A stretch of DNA of 17,771 nt, taken from the NCBI GenBank assembly GCA_038125995.1, contig JAYPEX010000019.1, positions 1 through 17,771 on the forward strand, read 5' to 3'. The first letter of the stretch is position 1; each line of letters begins with the position of its first letter. Position numbers and translations under genes: made by a program. The notes beneath the pieces are model-generated. The model worked only from the letters and a program-made list of their open reading frames with translations, was not told where the DNA came from and did no database searches. Below, one piece after another: positions 6,848 through 14,312 of this stretch. The stretch is from MAG-120531 sp038125995. Lineage in GTDB: Bacteria > Bacteroidota > Bacteroidia > Flavobacteriales > Flavobacteriaceae.

Positions 6848-7999
6848 CTATTGTTGGGAAAGAGTTTCCAAGGCTTTTGAAAGTGGATAGAGTTCCTCCC
6901 CTTTAAAAGCAGAAATAAAGGCTGAAGAATAACCAGTATTTTTGGCTTTTTGCAGTAGTTCTTTTGCTGTTTTGTAGTTGGATGTTTTGCCAAAGAAATA
7001 ACGATAGACAGATCCATCTTTAAGTTTGTGCAACAGTCTCAATCCTTTAAAATTGTAGGATTTTAAATCGATTACTTTTGGAGAGGCTGCTATTTGAATT
7101 CTAAAGTAAACATCTGAAGAAGTGTTGTTCGATAAGCTTTGAACTGCAGTAGATGGTGTTGGTGCTTCTTTAAAATTAGAAGTTTGAACCGAATTCAACA
7201 CTCCGTCAAGTTGTGATTTATAATTCAATATAGCATCTGCGAGCGTTTTACCAAATTCACTTTGTCCTTTTTTAGAATTGAGATAGGCCCCTTCATTCTT
7301 ATTGGATAAAAAACCTGTTTCAACAAGTACAGAGGGCATAAACGTTTGATGTAATACAATAAACCCAGCTTGTTTGACACCTCGATCTCTTCTTTTGAGC
7401 CTCGTTTTTATATTGTTTTGGATTAATTGTGCTAGATGAATACTTTGATCCAAGAATTCCTCTTGCATAATGGTGAGACCAATCGTAGATTCAGGTGAGT
7501 TGATATCAAATCCTTGATAATTGTTCTGATAATCATCTTCCAAATAAATCACCGAGTTTTCTTTCTTAGCGACATTAAAATTGGTTTGGTTGCGATGAAG
7601 TCCTAAAACAAAGGTATGTGCTCCATAGGTAGTACCGTCAAAAGAATCACAGTGAACTGACACAAACAAATCAGCTTTTGCTTTATTCGCAATTTTTCCT
7701 CTGACAAATAAATCGACAAATTCATCCGTTTTTCTAGTGTAAATAACTTTTACTCCCTCTTGTTTTTCAAGCTGTTCACCTATTTTTAAGACAATTGCTA
7801 AGGCGATATTTTTTTCAAAATAACCATTTTGAACATTACCAGGGTCTTTTCCTCCATGACCTGCATCGAGAACTACAACAAATGGTTTGACTGGCTCATT
7901 TGCGTATACAAAGGAAGCAGTACTAATAATGAGAGTTAATAAAATAATTTGAATATTATTGAAAACTCCAGATGTTAAAATTGTTGTTTTTAGGTGCAT
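6848..7999 (-). CDS. N-acetylmuramoyl-L-alanine amidase (Amidase_3) with C-terminal SPOR-like domain
   Basis: This zinc amidase cleaves the bond between MurNAc and L-alanine of peptidoglycan in the periplasm, as AmiC-type enzymes do in cell separation. From the ATG at 7999 it has 383 residues. A signal peptide comes first (hydrophobic core IQIILLTLIISTASF, about residues 16-30), then the Amidase_3 domain with zinc ligands H48 (LDAGHGGKDPG), E62 (FEKN) and H116 (SVHCDS) and catalytic E227 (VETGFLSN). A linker rich in Ser/Thr/Asn (about 265-295) leads to a SPOR-like domain (about 297-367, from FRIQIAAS to GYSSAFISAF), which in other proteins binds denuded septal glycan. The frame stays open upstream to a TTG at 8047, but that would add 16 residues before the signal peptide, so ATG 7999 is preferred. 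It is the first gene of the seven-gene operon. Confidence 0.93.
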   Translation of the reverse strand: MHLKTTILTSGVFNNIQIILLTLIISTASFVYANEPVKPFVVVLDAGHGGKDPGNVQNGYFEKNIALAIVLKIGEQLEKQEGVKVIYTRKTDEFVDLFVRGKIANKAKADLFVSVHCDSFDGTTYGAHTFVLGLHRNQTNFNVAKKENSVIYLEDDYQNNYQGFDINSPESTIGLTIMQEEFLDQSIHLAQLIQNNIKTRLKRRDRGVKQAGFIVLHQTFMPSVLVETGFLSNKNEGAYLNSKKGQSEFGKTLADAILNYKSQLDGVLNSVQTSNFKEAPTPSTAVQSLSNNTSSDVYFRIQIAASPKVIDLKSYNFKGLRLLHKLKDGSVYRYFFGKTSNYKTAKELLQKAKNTGYSSAFISAFKGEELYPLSKALETLSQQ

Positions 8000-8061
8000 A
8001 CAACTGCTAAGATAGGGGTTAAATATATTATAAATACAAAGATTCAAACTAAAAAAATCCG

Positions 8062-8069
8062 TAAGTTTG
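8062..8069 (+). promoter_or_regulatory. Possible lptD promoter -7 box
   Basis: TAAGTTTG matches the Bacteroidota -7 consensus TAnnTTTG exactly and lies 47 bp before the lptD TTG start. No TTG is found 17-23 bp upstream for a -33 element, so the assignment rests on the -7 box and its position only. Transcription would begin near 8074-8076. Confidence 0.35.
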
Positions 8070-8081
8070 GACTCGAATCGA

Positions 8082-8098
8082 TGTATGGATTACATACA
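8082..8098. promoter_or_regulatory. 17-bp dyad in the lptD/amidase divergent control region (candidate operator)
   Basis: TGTATG-GATTA-CATACA is a perfect 6-bp inverted repeat with a 5-bp spacer. It sits just past the expected lptD transcription start and touches the -7 box and start site of the amidase operon. A bound dimer could therefore act on both directions. It could alternatively form a weak hairpin in the lptD leader. No known operator is matched. Confidence 0.3.
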
Positions 8099-8127
8099 AA
8101 AATAGGATAATAAGCATTGCTTTCAAA
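8097..8127 (-). promoter_or_regulatory. Promoter of the amidase-MCE-FeS-GH3-bshA operon
   Basis: On the minus strand TTTG (8127-8124), 19 bp, then TATTTTTG (8104-8097) matches the Bacteroidota primary-sigma consensus TTTG-N19-TAnnTTTG at both elements and in spacing. Transcription should start near 8090-8093, about 90 bases before the amidase ATG. The -33 element lies inside the first codons of lptD, so the promoter overlaps that gene's start. Confidence 0.6.
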
Positions 8128-10777
8128 TAAACCTTATTTACTACTAGCGCTATTACTTTTTTTGAGTCACTTCAAATTGATGGCACAACGTGAGCAAGAT
8201 AGCATCCCCCCCACTCCAAAAACATTGGAATCTGTTGTTGTAGACAGTATTCCCAAGAAACAACCGATACTTCTTGATCAGATTCGCTACAACGCGATTG
8301 ATACGATAAAACTCATTAAAAAAGAAAACAAAATTGTTTTATACAATAAAGCTGAACTTTACTATCAAGACACGGAACTCAAGGCCGGAATCATAGTGAT
8401 GGACTATATGGCTGGTGAAGTCTACGCCGGTAGAATTAGAAATTCTGAGGGAGAACTAGAACAGCTACCTGAGTTTAAACAAGGTGAAAATATCATTCTT
8501 CCGGATTCCATTCGATTTAATTTTAACACACAAAAAGCACTCATTTGGAATTCGAGATCAGATCAGGGTGGACTTGGTGGAGAAAATATGAATCTACTGG
8601 CTGATTACACCAAAAAAGAGAACGATTCGGTATTTTTTTTAAAAGACATTCGTTTGACTTCCTCTCAAACACCTGAAGATCCCGATTATTACATACGTAT
8701 TAAAAAGGCAAAATTTGTTCCTAAAAAGAAAATGATTGCAGGTTTTTCCAATTTGTATCTAATGGATATTCCAACTCCTATAGCCTTGCCATTTGCTTAT
8801 TTTCCAATGACTCAAGGTAGATCTGCAGGACTCATCATGCCAAGCTTTGGATCAGATCCCAACAGAGGTTATTTCTTGCAAAATGCCGGATATTACCTCC
8901 CTATCAATCAGTATTCAGATCTGTATTTAACTGGAGACATTTACGCCAATGGTAGCTGGGGTTTTAGATCACAATCGGTATATAACAAACGTTACAAGTA
9001 CAGTGGTAGTTTTAATTTTAGATATGAAAACTTGGTGACAAGTCAAAAAGGATTCGACGATTACAGCAAAAGTTCCATATACAATATTCAATTCTCTCAC
9101 TCTCAGGATTCAAAGGCAAATCCTACCTCAAGATTTTCAGCATCGGTCAACCTAGGATCTAGTTCCTACTTTAGAAATTCACTCAATAGAAATAATTTAC
9201 CCAATACACAGAACAACAACCTATCTTCTTCGATTAACTATTCGAAGACTTTTCCTGAATATCCTAGGGTAGATCTGAGTTTAACTGCATCACACAATCA
9301 AAACACCAATACTCAGGAGATTAATTTAACTCTCCCTACCATGCAAGCGAGCGTGGAACGCATCTATCCATTTGCTAAAAGAGATGGAATTAAAAAAGGA
9401 ATCCTACAAAATTTAAACTTTCAATATTCCGCTCGTTCTGAAAATAGAATTAGAACAACCGATTCACTTTTCTTTAAACCTGAAATGTTTAATTCGGCTC
9501 AATTGGGGATGCAACACTCGTTGCCTTTTAACACCAACTTCAAACTGGCAAAATACATCAGTGTTTCTGTTGGAGGTTCTTACACAGACAACTGGGTGAC
9601 TCAAACCTACGGCAGGTCAATTGTTGAAGGTGAACTAGTTAGAGACACCATCAAAGGCTTTGATCGCTTTTCAAACTACAATTTTAACATCAATATGGGG
9701 ACCACCGTTTACGGAACCTTTAATTTTAAAGAAGGAAAAAAATTACAAGCCCTCAGACATACCCTAAGACCTTCGGTAAGTATTGGCTATACCCCTTCTT
9801 TTGATCAGTACTACGATCAAATCTTAGATGGAGATGGAAATTTAGTCGATTATTCGAGATTTAGTGGTTCTTATTATTCACCTCCTGGACAATTCTCTAG
9901 AAAATCTATGGGAATTTCTATTCAAAATTCCTTTGAAGCCAAGGTCAATAAAAAGGTTAAGAAACGAATTAACAACAAAGACACGTTGGTTACTGAACTC
10001 AAGAAAATTAAACTCATTCCTAATTTGAGTTTTTCAACTTCCTATAACCTCGATGCCGACTCTCTTAAAATCAATCCAATTCGTTTTTCAGGAAACACGA
10101 AGATATTTAAGGATTTGATCTCGATTAACTTTAATGGAACCCTAGATCCTTATGAAATAGACCCTATCACTAGACAACGCATCAATACCCTTGTTGTTCA
10201 AAAAGGAGGCTTAGTCAGGCTTACACAAGCAAGTGCCAATCTCAACTTTAGTTTAGATAACAATTCATTTAAGAGAAAATCTGAAGAAGATGATCAAAAC
10301 AAAAAAAAGCAAGAACAACAAGAGGCTGATTATTTCATGAATACTTCGGCAGGAGGAAGATCGGATAACCTCTTTGGTCGACCAAGTGATGATCTGAGTC
10401 TGTCGAGACAAAATCAATCTCAGAGCAGAAAAGTACAATCCGTTTATCAAAATGTTATTGGCTGGAGGATGAATTTCTCCTATGCGATGAGTTATAGGAA
10501 TCAATACAGAGATCCTTCGATTGGAAACAACTCATTGATGTTCTCTGGTGATATCGATCTCACTCCGAAATGGAGTTTAGGTGTTTCCTCTGGATACGAT
10601 TTTAAAAACAAAGGATTTACCCTGACTCAATTTAGAATTGATCGCGAACTCAAAGATTTCAGACTTAATTTTGATTGGACTCCCTTTGGAGTCTATGAAC
10701 GGTGGTATTTCTTTATAGGAATCAAGAGTGCCTTATTAAGCGATCTTAAGTGGGATAAACGAAGTAGACGTAACTAA
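8117..10777 (+). CDS. lptD: LPS-assembly outer-membrane protein LptD (OstA family)
   Basis: LptD is the outer-membrane beta-barrel that inserts LPS into the outer leaflet. The 886-residue product has a signal peptide (hydrophobic YLLLALLLFLSHF, about residues 7-19, cleavage likely near MAQ). A periplasmic OstA/LptA-like beta domain follows (about 70-230, including AELYYQDTELKAG and DSIRFNF), then a large barrel region rich in alternating strands, ending in YFFIGIKSALLSDLKWDKR. A charged, low-complexity stretch (about 718-775) interrupts the barrel, as in other flavobacterial LptDs. The start is TTG at 8117: an in-frame stop lies two codons upstream, and the first ATG (residue 22) would remove the signal peptide. 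The protein has no cysteine, so the disulfides that mature E. coli LptD are impossible. ridA follows after 10 bp. Confidence 0.9.
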   Translation: MLSNKPYLLLALLLFLSHFKLMAQREQDSIPPTPKTLESVVVDSIPKKQPILLDQIRYNAIDTIKLIKKENKIVLYNKAELYYQDTELKAGIIVMDYMAGEVYAGRIRNSEGELEQLPEFKQGENIILPDSIRFNFNTQKALIWNSRSDQGGLGGENMNLLADYTKKENDSVFFLKDIRLTSSQTPEDPDYYIRIKKAKFVPKKKMIAGFSNLYLMDIPTPIALPFAYFPMTQGRSAGLIMPSFGSDPNRGYFLQNAGYYLPINQYSDLYLTGDIYANGSWGFRSQSVYNKRYKYSGSFNFRYENLVTSQKGFDDYSKSSIYNIQFSHSQDSKANPTSRFSASVNLGSSSYFRNSLNRNNLPNTQNNNLSSSINYSKTFPEYPRVDLSLTASHNQNTNTQEINLTLPTMQASVERIYPFAKRDGIKKGILQNLNFQYSARSENRIRTTDSLFFKPEMFNSAQLGMQHSLPFNTNFKLAKYISVSVGGSYTDNWVTQTYGRSIVEGELVRDTIKGFDRFSNYNFNINMGTTVYGTFNFKEGKKLQALRHTLRPSVSIGYTPSFDQYYDQILDGDGNLVDYSRFSGSYYSPPGQFSRKSMGISIQNSFEAKVNKKVKKRINNKDTLVTELKKIKLIPNLSFSTSYNLDADSLKINPIRFSGNTKIFKDLISINFNGTLDPYEIDPITRQRINTLVVQKGGLVRLTQASANLNFSLDNNSFKRKSEEDDQNKKKQEQQEADYFMNTSAGGRSDNLFGRPSDDLSLSRQNQSQSRKVQSVYQNVIGWRMNFSYAMSYRNQYRDPSIGNNSLMFSGDIDLTPKWSLGVSSGYDFKNKGFTLTQFRIDRELKDFRLNFDWTPFGVYERWYFFIGIKSALLSDLKWDKRSRRN

Positions 10778-10787
10778 AAATTATAAA

Positions 10788-11171
10788 ATGGCTAAACAAA
10801 TTATTTTTACAAAAGATGCTCCAGCCCCTATAGGACCCTACAATCAAGCTGTTTTAGTTGACAACACCTTGTATGTTTCTGGGCAAATACCCATTGACCC
10901 AAAAAGCGGAATGCTCATACAGGGAGATATCGTTCATCAAACAAAGCAAGTGATGAAAAATTTAGAAGCAGTTTTAAAAGAAGCACATATGAATTTTAGC
11001 AATGTGGTCAAGAGCAGCATCTTTATTAGCAATATGGATCAATTTGCTTTGATTAATGAAGTGTACGCTAACTACTTCGATGAAGCTAATGCCCCTGCAA
11101 GAGAAACAGTCCAAGTTTCTAGATTGCCGAAGGATGTCGATATTGAAATATCGATGATTGCAATTAAATAG
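10788..11171 (+). CDS. ridA: RidA family reactive intermediate/imine deaminase
   Basis: RidA proteins are trimeric cytoplasmic enzymes that hydrolyse reactive enamine/imine intermediates (such as 2-aminoacrylate from PLP enzymes), protecting metabolism. The 127-residue length is standard. The chorismate-mutase-like fold motifs are visible: APIGPYNQ at 13-20, LYVSGQIP at 28-35, and the signature ARETVQVSRLPKDVDIEI at 104-121. R105 and E120 correspond by position and context to the substrate-binding arginine and conserved glutamate of E. coli RidA, so it belongs to the active RidA subfamily. It starts at an ATG 10 bp after the lptD stop, with AT-rich sequence rather than a clear Shine-Dalgarno, and is probably co-transcribed with lptD. 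No functional link to LPS assembly is evident. Confidence 0.93.
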   Translation: MAKQIIFTKDAPAPIGPYNQAVLVDNTLYVSGQIPIDPKSGMLIQGDIVHQTKQVMKNLEAVLKEAHMNFSNVVKSSIFISNMDQFALINEVYANYFDEANAPARETVQVSRLPKDVDIEISMIAIK

Positions 11172-11202
11172 AACTAAGGGATACGAATTGAAGATATAAA
11201 AA

Positions 11203-11225
11203 AAAGCCACTTTTAAAGTGGCTTT
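11203..11225 (-). terminator. Rho-independent terminator between ridA and the GlcNAc kinase gene
   Basis: A perfect palindrome with 11-bp arms (AAAGCCACTTT / AAAGTGGCTTT) lies in the convergent gap. On the minus strand it follows the kinase stop codon by about 8 bp and runs into eight U residues (complement of the A-run 11198-11205), a strong intrinsic terminator. On the plus strand it is followed only by UUUGUGAG, so it may stop ridA transcripts less efficiently. Confidence 0.85.
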
Positions 11226-11233
11226 GTGAGTTC

Positions 11234-12085
11234 TTAAATATTCTCTTTGTGGAATTCAACTAAACCATCAATAGGTCTTTGTTTGATATTTCCTAAAATT
11301 AAATCATTTCTATTGAGAATATCTTTTAATTCGTCTTGTAAGTAATAAGCGATAGAACCTACAAAATTAACAGGCACTTTGGTTGCTAATTCAAATTGCA
11401 TGATGTAATTGTTTACAAACTGCTGCAATCCTTTTTTAATAACTCCAGCACAATAGGGATGATCTTTATTTTCTACAATAAAACGCGCAAATTTTGCTAG
11501 ATAAGTATTTGGATTTGGTTGCTTGTAAAGGTGTTCTTTGATAACATCTGCCTCTAAATCAAACTGTTTATTGAATTTCAAAGCCAAATCTTGTGGGATT
11601 TTGTGGAAGTAATAGTCTCTAACAAGTTTTCTACCGAAGAAGTTACCACTACCGTCATCCATAAGGATGTATCCCAGTGAAATTACCTTTTGAAATAATT
11701 GATGACCATCGTAATAGCTACAATTAGATCCAGTTCCTAAAATACAAACGATTCCAGGCTCACCTAATTTTGTAGTTGCAAATACTGCAGCATAGGTATC
11801 TTCTTTGATATCAGCCTTAGCATTTGGAAAAAAATCATTGAAAATTTCTGTGAGAAATAGTTTCATGCGATCAGTTCCACAACCTGCTCCATAAAAGTAA
11901 ACATGAGTCACTTTTTCAGCGTTTTTAGAAAGCTCAAAATTGTTTGCCAAACGATCTTCAATAACATCCCTTGTTAGTACTTCTGGAGATAAACCTAAGG
12001 TCTGTGTAAAAAACAGTTGGTTTCCTTTTTCATCTAAAGCAATCCAATCTGACTTGGTTGCCCCACTGTCAGCAATTAATATCAT
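11234..12085 (-). CDS. N-acetylglucosamine kinase-like protein (BadF/BadG/BcrA/BcrD ATPase family)
   Basis: Members of this ASKHA-fold family in Bacteroidota are annotated as N-acetylglucosamine kinases, phosphorylating GlcNAc to GlcNAc-6-P with ATP for recycling or catabolism. The 283-residue cytoplasmic protein shows the phosphate-1 loop DSGATKSDW at 6-14, YGAGCG at 65-70, the phosphate-2 motif LGTGSNC at 116-122, and LMDDGSGNFFGRKL at 141-154. The last motif contains the aspartate/glycine pattern common to this subgroup. Its ATG at 12085 follows gap by 67 bp that hold the gap terminator and no recognisable promoter box, so expression may depend on read-through from pfkA-gap. It ends at the strong terminator facing ridA. 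GlcNAc specificity is inferred from family and context; other amino sugars remain possible. Confidence 0.85.
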   Translation of the reverse strand: MILIADSGATKSDWIALDEKGNQLFFTQTLGLSPEVLTRDVIEDRLANNFELSKNAEKVTHVYFYGAGCGTDRMKLFLTEIFNDFFPNAKADIKEDTYAAVFATTKLGEPGIVCILGTGSNCSYYDGHQLFQKVISLGYILMDDGSGNFFGRKLVRDYYFHKIPQDLALKFNKQFDLEADVIKEHLYKQPNPNTYLAKFARFIVENKDHPYCAGVIKKGLQQFVNNYIMQFELATKVPVNFVGSIAYYLQDELKDILNRNDLILGNIKQRPIDGLVEFHKENI

Positions 12086-12112
12086 AGTTAAGTTAGTTTA
12101 GAGTGGCACATA

Positions 12113-12144
12113 AAAATCCCCTAGAAATACAACTAGGGGATTTT
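12113..12144 (-). terminator. Rho-independent terminator downstream of gap
   Basis: AAAATCCCCTAG and CTAGGGGATTTT form a perfect 12-bp stem around an 8-base loop, starting 8 bp after the gap stop codon. On the minus strand the stem ends in a run of five U. The hairpin lies before the kinase gene, so it either ends the pfkA-gap transcript or attenuates read-through into the kinase. It could also work from the other strand (UUUUAUUU). Confidence 0.8.
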
Positions 12145-12152
12145 ATTTAGAA

Positions 12153-13157
12153 TTATGATAAGCTAGAAACGTGTTTAGCTAAATCGATCAATTTGTTAGA
12201 ATAACCTGCCTCGTTATCGTACCAAGACACTAATTTAAAGAAGGTAGAGTTTAACTCAATACCTGCTTCAGCATCAAAAATACTAGTTCTAGCATCTCCT
12301 ATAAAGTCTTGAGATACAACTGCTTCTTCAGTGTATCCTAAAATTCCTTTTAATTCATTTTCAGAAGCTGATTTAAATGCAGCTTTGATTTCAGCCATAG
12401 AAGTTTCTTTTTCTAATTTAACAGTTAAATCAACTACAGAAACGTCAGCTGTAGGTACGCGGAATGCCATACCAGTAAGTTTTCCTACTAATGAAGGAAT
12501 CACTTTAGTAACAGCTTTAGCAGCACCAGTAGAAGCTGGGATTATATTTAATAGAGCTGAACGACCACCTCTCCAATCTTTTCTTGAAGGACCGTCAACA
12601 GTCATTTGAGTTGCAGTGGTAGCATGAACTGTTGTCATTAAAGCTTCTTCAATTCCGAAGTTATCATTTAACACTTTAGCAAGTGGAGCTAAACAGTTTG
12701 TAGTACAAGAAGCATTAGAAACAATCGTGTCAGATGCCTTAGCTTCAGAATGATTCACTCCCATTACAAACATTGGAGCATCTGCAGATGGAGCTGAAAT
12801 AACAACTTTCTTAGCTCCTCCTTCGATATGAGCTTGAGCCATTTCTAATGTAGTAAAGATACCAGTACATTCAGCAACGATATCAGCACCAACAGCATCC
12901 CATTGTAATACCTTAGGATCTCTTTCAGCAGTGATACGAACCACATCACCGTTTACTACTAAGTTTCCATTCTCAATTTCAACAGATCCGTCAAAGTTTC
13001 CGTGAACAGAGTCATACTTTAATAAGTAAGCTAAATGCTCTACATCTAATAAATCGTTAATCGCAACGATTTTTACGTCAGATCTTTTAGCAGCAGCTCT
13101 AAACACCATTCTTCCAATTCTACCAAATCCGTTAATTCCAATTTTCAATTCAGACAT
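12153..13157 (-). CDS. gap: Type I glyceraldehyde-3-phosphate dehydrogenase
   Basis: This enzyme converts glyceraldehyde-3-phosphate, phosphate and NAD+ to 1,3-bisphosphoglycerate in glycolysis, and the reverse in gluconeogenesis. The 334-residue protein has the Rossmann loop INGFGRIGR at 8-16, an acidic residue D35 after AIN that favours NAD+ over NADP+, the active-site block SNASCTTNCLAP at 147-158 with catalytic C151, and H178 in TTVHATTATQ. The C-terminal catalytic domain ends with WYDNEAGYSNK, which is conserved in the family. The length and all motifs are intact. It starts at an ATG 16 bp after pfkA, so the two form one glycolytic unit that ends at the hairpin at 12113-12144. Whether it is the main glycolytic or a gluconeogenic isozyme cannot be told here; the pfkA context favours glycolysis. 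Confidence 0.97.
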   Translation of the reverse strand: MSELKIGINGFGRIGRMVFRAAAKRSDVKIVAINDLLDVEHLAYLLKYDSVHGNFDGSVEIENGNLVVNGDVVRITAERDPKVLQWDAVGADIVAECTGIFTTLEMAQAHIEGGAKKVVISAPSADAPMFVMGVNHSEAKASDTIVSNASCTTNCLAPLAKVLNDNFGIEEALMTTVHATTATQMTVDGPSRKDWRGGRSALLNIIPASTGAAKAVTKVIPSLVGKLTGMAFRVPTADVSVVDLTVKLEKETSMAEIKAAFKSASENELKGILGYTEEAVVSQDFIGDARTSIFDAEAGIELNSTFFKLVSWYDNEAGYSNKLIDLAKHVSSLS

Positions 13158-13173
13158 TTTATATTAATTTAAA

Positions 13174-14160
13174 TTATATTGACATTATATTATTGACTCT
13201 AAGCAGCTCCTTGTCGATTTCAGTACTTCCCTTTATCGCTTGTTCCAATGGAGTCAAGGTTAACTTATTATCATTGATCCCTACCATCAATCCTGTTTTA
13301 CCTTCTAGGAGGCTTTCTACGGCTTTAACTCCAGATCGAGAAGCTAGTACTCTATCAAAACAAGATGGAGCACCACCGCGTTGCATATGACCTAATACCG
13401 ATACTCTAATATCGTAGTTTGGATGGCGTTTTTCTACGTAATCTTTGAGCTCAAAAATATTTTTACCCGTTTTATCTCCTTCAGCAACAATGATAATACT
13501 CGAATGTTTACCCGAAGAGCTTGAACGCTCTAAAGATTTCAAAAGATGTTCTTTACCGATATTTTCTTCAGGAATTAAAATTTCTTCAGCTCCTGCTCCA
13601 ATACCAGCATTCAAAGCGATGTATCCAACATCTCTTCCCATTACTTCAACAAAGAACAGTCGATTGTGTGAACTTGCTGTATCTCTAATTTTATCAATAG
13701 CATCAACAACCGTATTCAAAGCAGTATCGTATCCTATGGTATTAGAAGTTCCGTAAATATCATTATCTATTGTACCTGGAATACCCATACAAGGAATACC
13801 GTATTCTTGGTGAAAGATTTCAGCGCCAGTAAATGAGCCATCACCTCCAATAACTACTAGGGCGTCGATACCGACTTTAGTAATATTTTCATAGGCTATT
13901 TTTCTGCCTTCAGGTGTTTTAAATTCCAAACAACGAGCTGATTGTAAAAATGTACCTCCTTTGTTGATGATATTATTTACAGCTCTAGGACCGAGTTCGA
14001 TAAAGTCTCCTTTAATCATACCCTCATATCCTCTATAAATACCTGTACATTTTATATTGTGATAAGCACAGGTTCTAACGACAGATCGTATAGCAGCGTT
14101 CATTCCTGGAGCATCTCCTCCTGAAGTAAATACTCCAATATTTTTAATGCTTGTTTCCAT
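13174..14160 (-). CDS. pfkA: ATP-dependent 6-phosphofructokinase
   Basis: The enzyme phosphorylates fructose-6-phosphate to fructose-1,6-bisphosphate, the committed step of glycolysis. The 328-residue length fits the bacterial PfkA group. Visible motifs are the ATP loop FTSGGDAPGMNAAIRS at 11-26, GGDGS at 105-109, PGTIDND at 128-134 with catalytic base D132, and the substrate motif VMGRDVGYIA in the middle. G108 and G129 are the two glycines that distinguish ATP-dependent enzymes; PPi-dependent ones have Asp and Lys at these positions. HMQRGGAPSCFDR near residue 260-275 is also typical. It starts at an ATG and is the first gene of the pfkA-gap unit, preceded by a 152-bp AT-rich gap likely to contain its promoter. 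Confidence 0.97.
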   Translation of the reverse strand: METSIKNIGVFTSGGDAPGMNAAIRSVVRTCAYHNIKCTGIYRGYEGMIKGDFIELGPRAVNNIINKGGTFLQSARCLEFKTPEGRKIAYENITKVGIDALVVIGGDGSFTGAEIFHQEYGIPCMGIPGTIDNDIYGTSNTIGYDTALNTVVDAIDKIRDTASSHNRLFFVEVMGRDVGYIALNAGIGAGAEEILIPEENIGKEHLLKSLERSSSSGKHSSIIIVAEGDKTGKNIFELKDYVEKRHPNYDIRVSVLGHMQRGGAPSCFDRVLASRSGVKAVESLLEGKTGLMVGINDNKLTLTPLEQAIKGSTEIDKELLRVNNIMSI

Positions 14161-14181
14161 GTTTTAAGTGCGTAAAATTAT

Positions 14182-14219
14182 CAAACTTTAGTGCAATAAC
14201 CTAACTATGTTATGCAATA
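14182..14219 (-). promoter_or_regulatory. Candidate pfkA-gap control region: -7-like box and paired 7-mers
   Basis: The 152-bp gap before pfkA holds a minus-strand TAAAGTTTG (14190-14182), one base off a TAnnTTTG -7 box and about 20 bp before the ATG; the nearest suitable upstream TTG (14217-14215) is about 25 bp away, slightly far. TGCAATA occurs exactly twice (14192-14198 and 14213-14219), 21 bp apart, that is two helical turns. An imperfect inverted repeat (TGCAATAAC ... GTTATGCA, 14192-14216) overlaps it. A second perfect -7-like box (TATTTTTG, minus strand, 14260-14253) lacks a -33 partner. The rest of the gap shows nothing definite. Confidence 0.25.
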
Positions 14220-14312
14220 TTTTATTACTAAAACAATTTAAGTTTAGATTGTCAAAAATATAAGTTAAATAATGCTAAATATTAAATTAAATTAGTAAAA
14301 ATCAATAATTTG

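Noticed and set aside
8000..8047. Longer amidase start at TTG 8047 adding 16 residues
   Set aside because: It would put a long, non-basic segment in front of a good signal peptide, while the ATG at 7999 gives a normal secreted N-terminus and leaves a leader after the predicted promoter.
10265..10445. Charged low-complexity stretch in LptD as a frameshift or foreign insertion
   Set aside because: The frame is intact on both sides and similar hydrophilic insertions ending near a DLFG motif are usual in flavobacterial LptD proteins.
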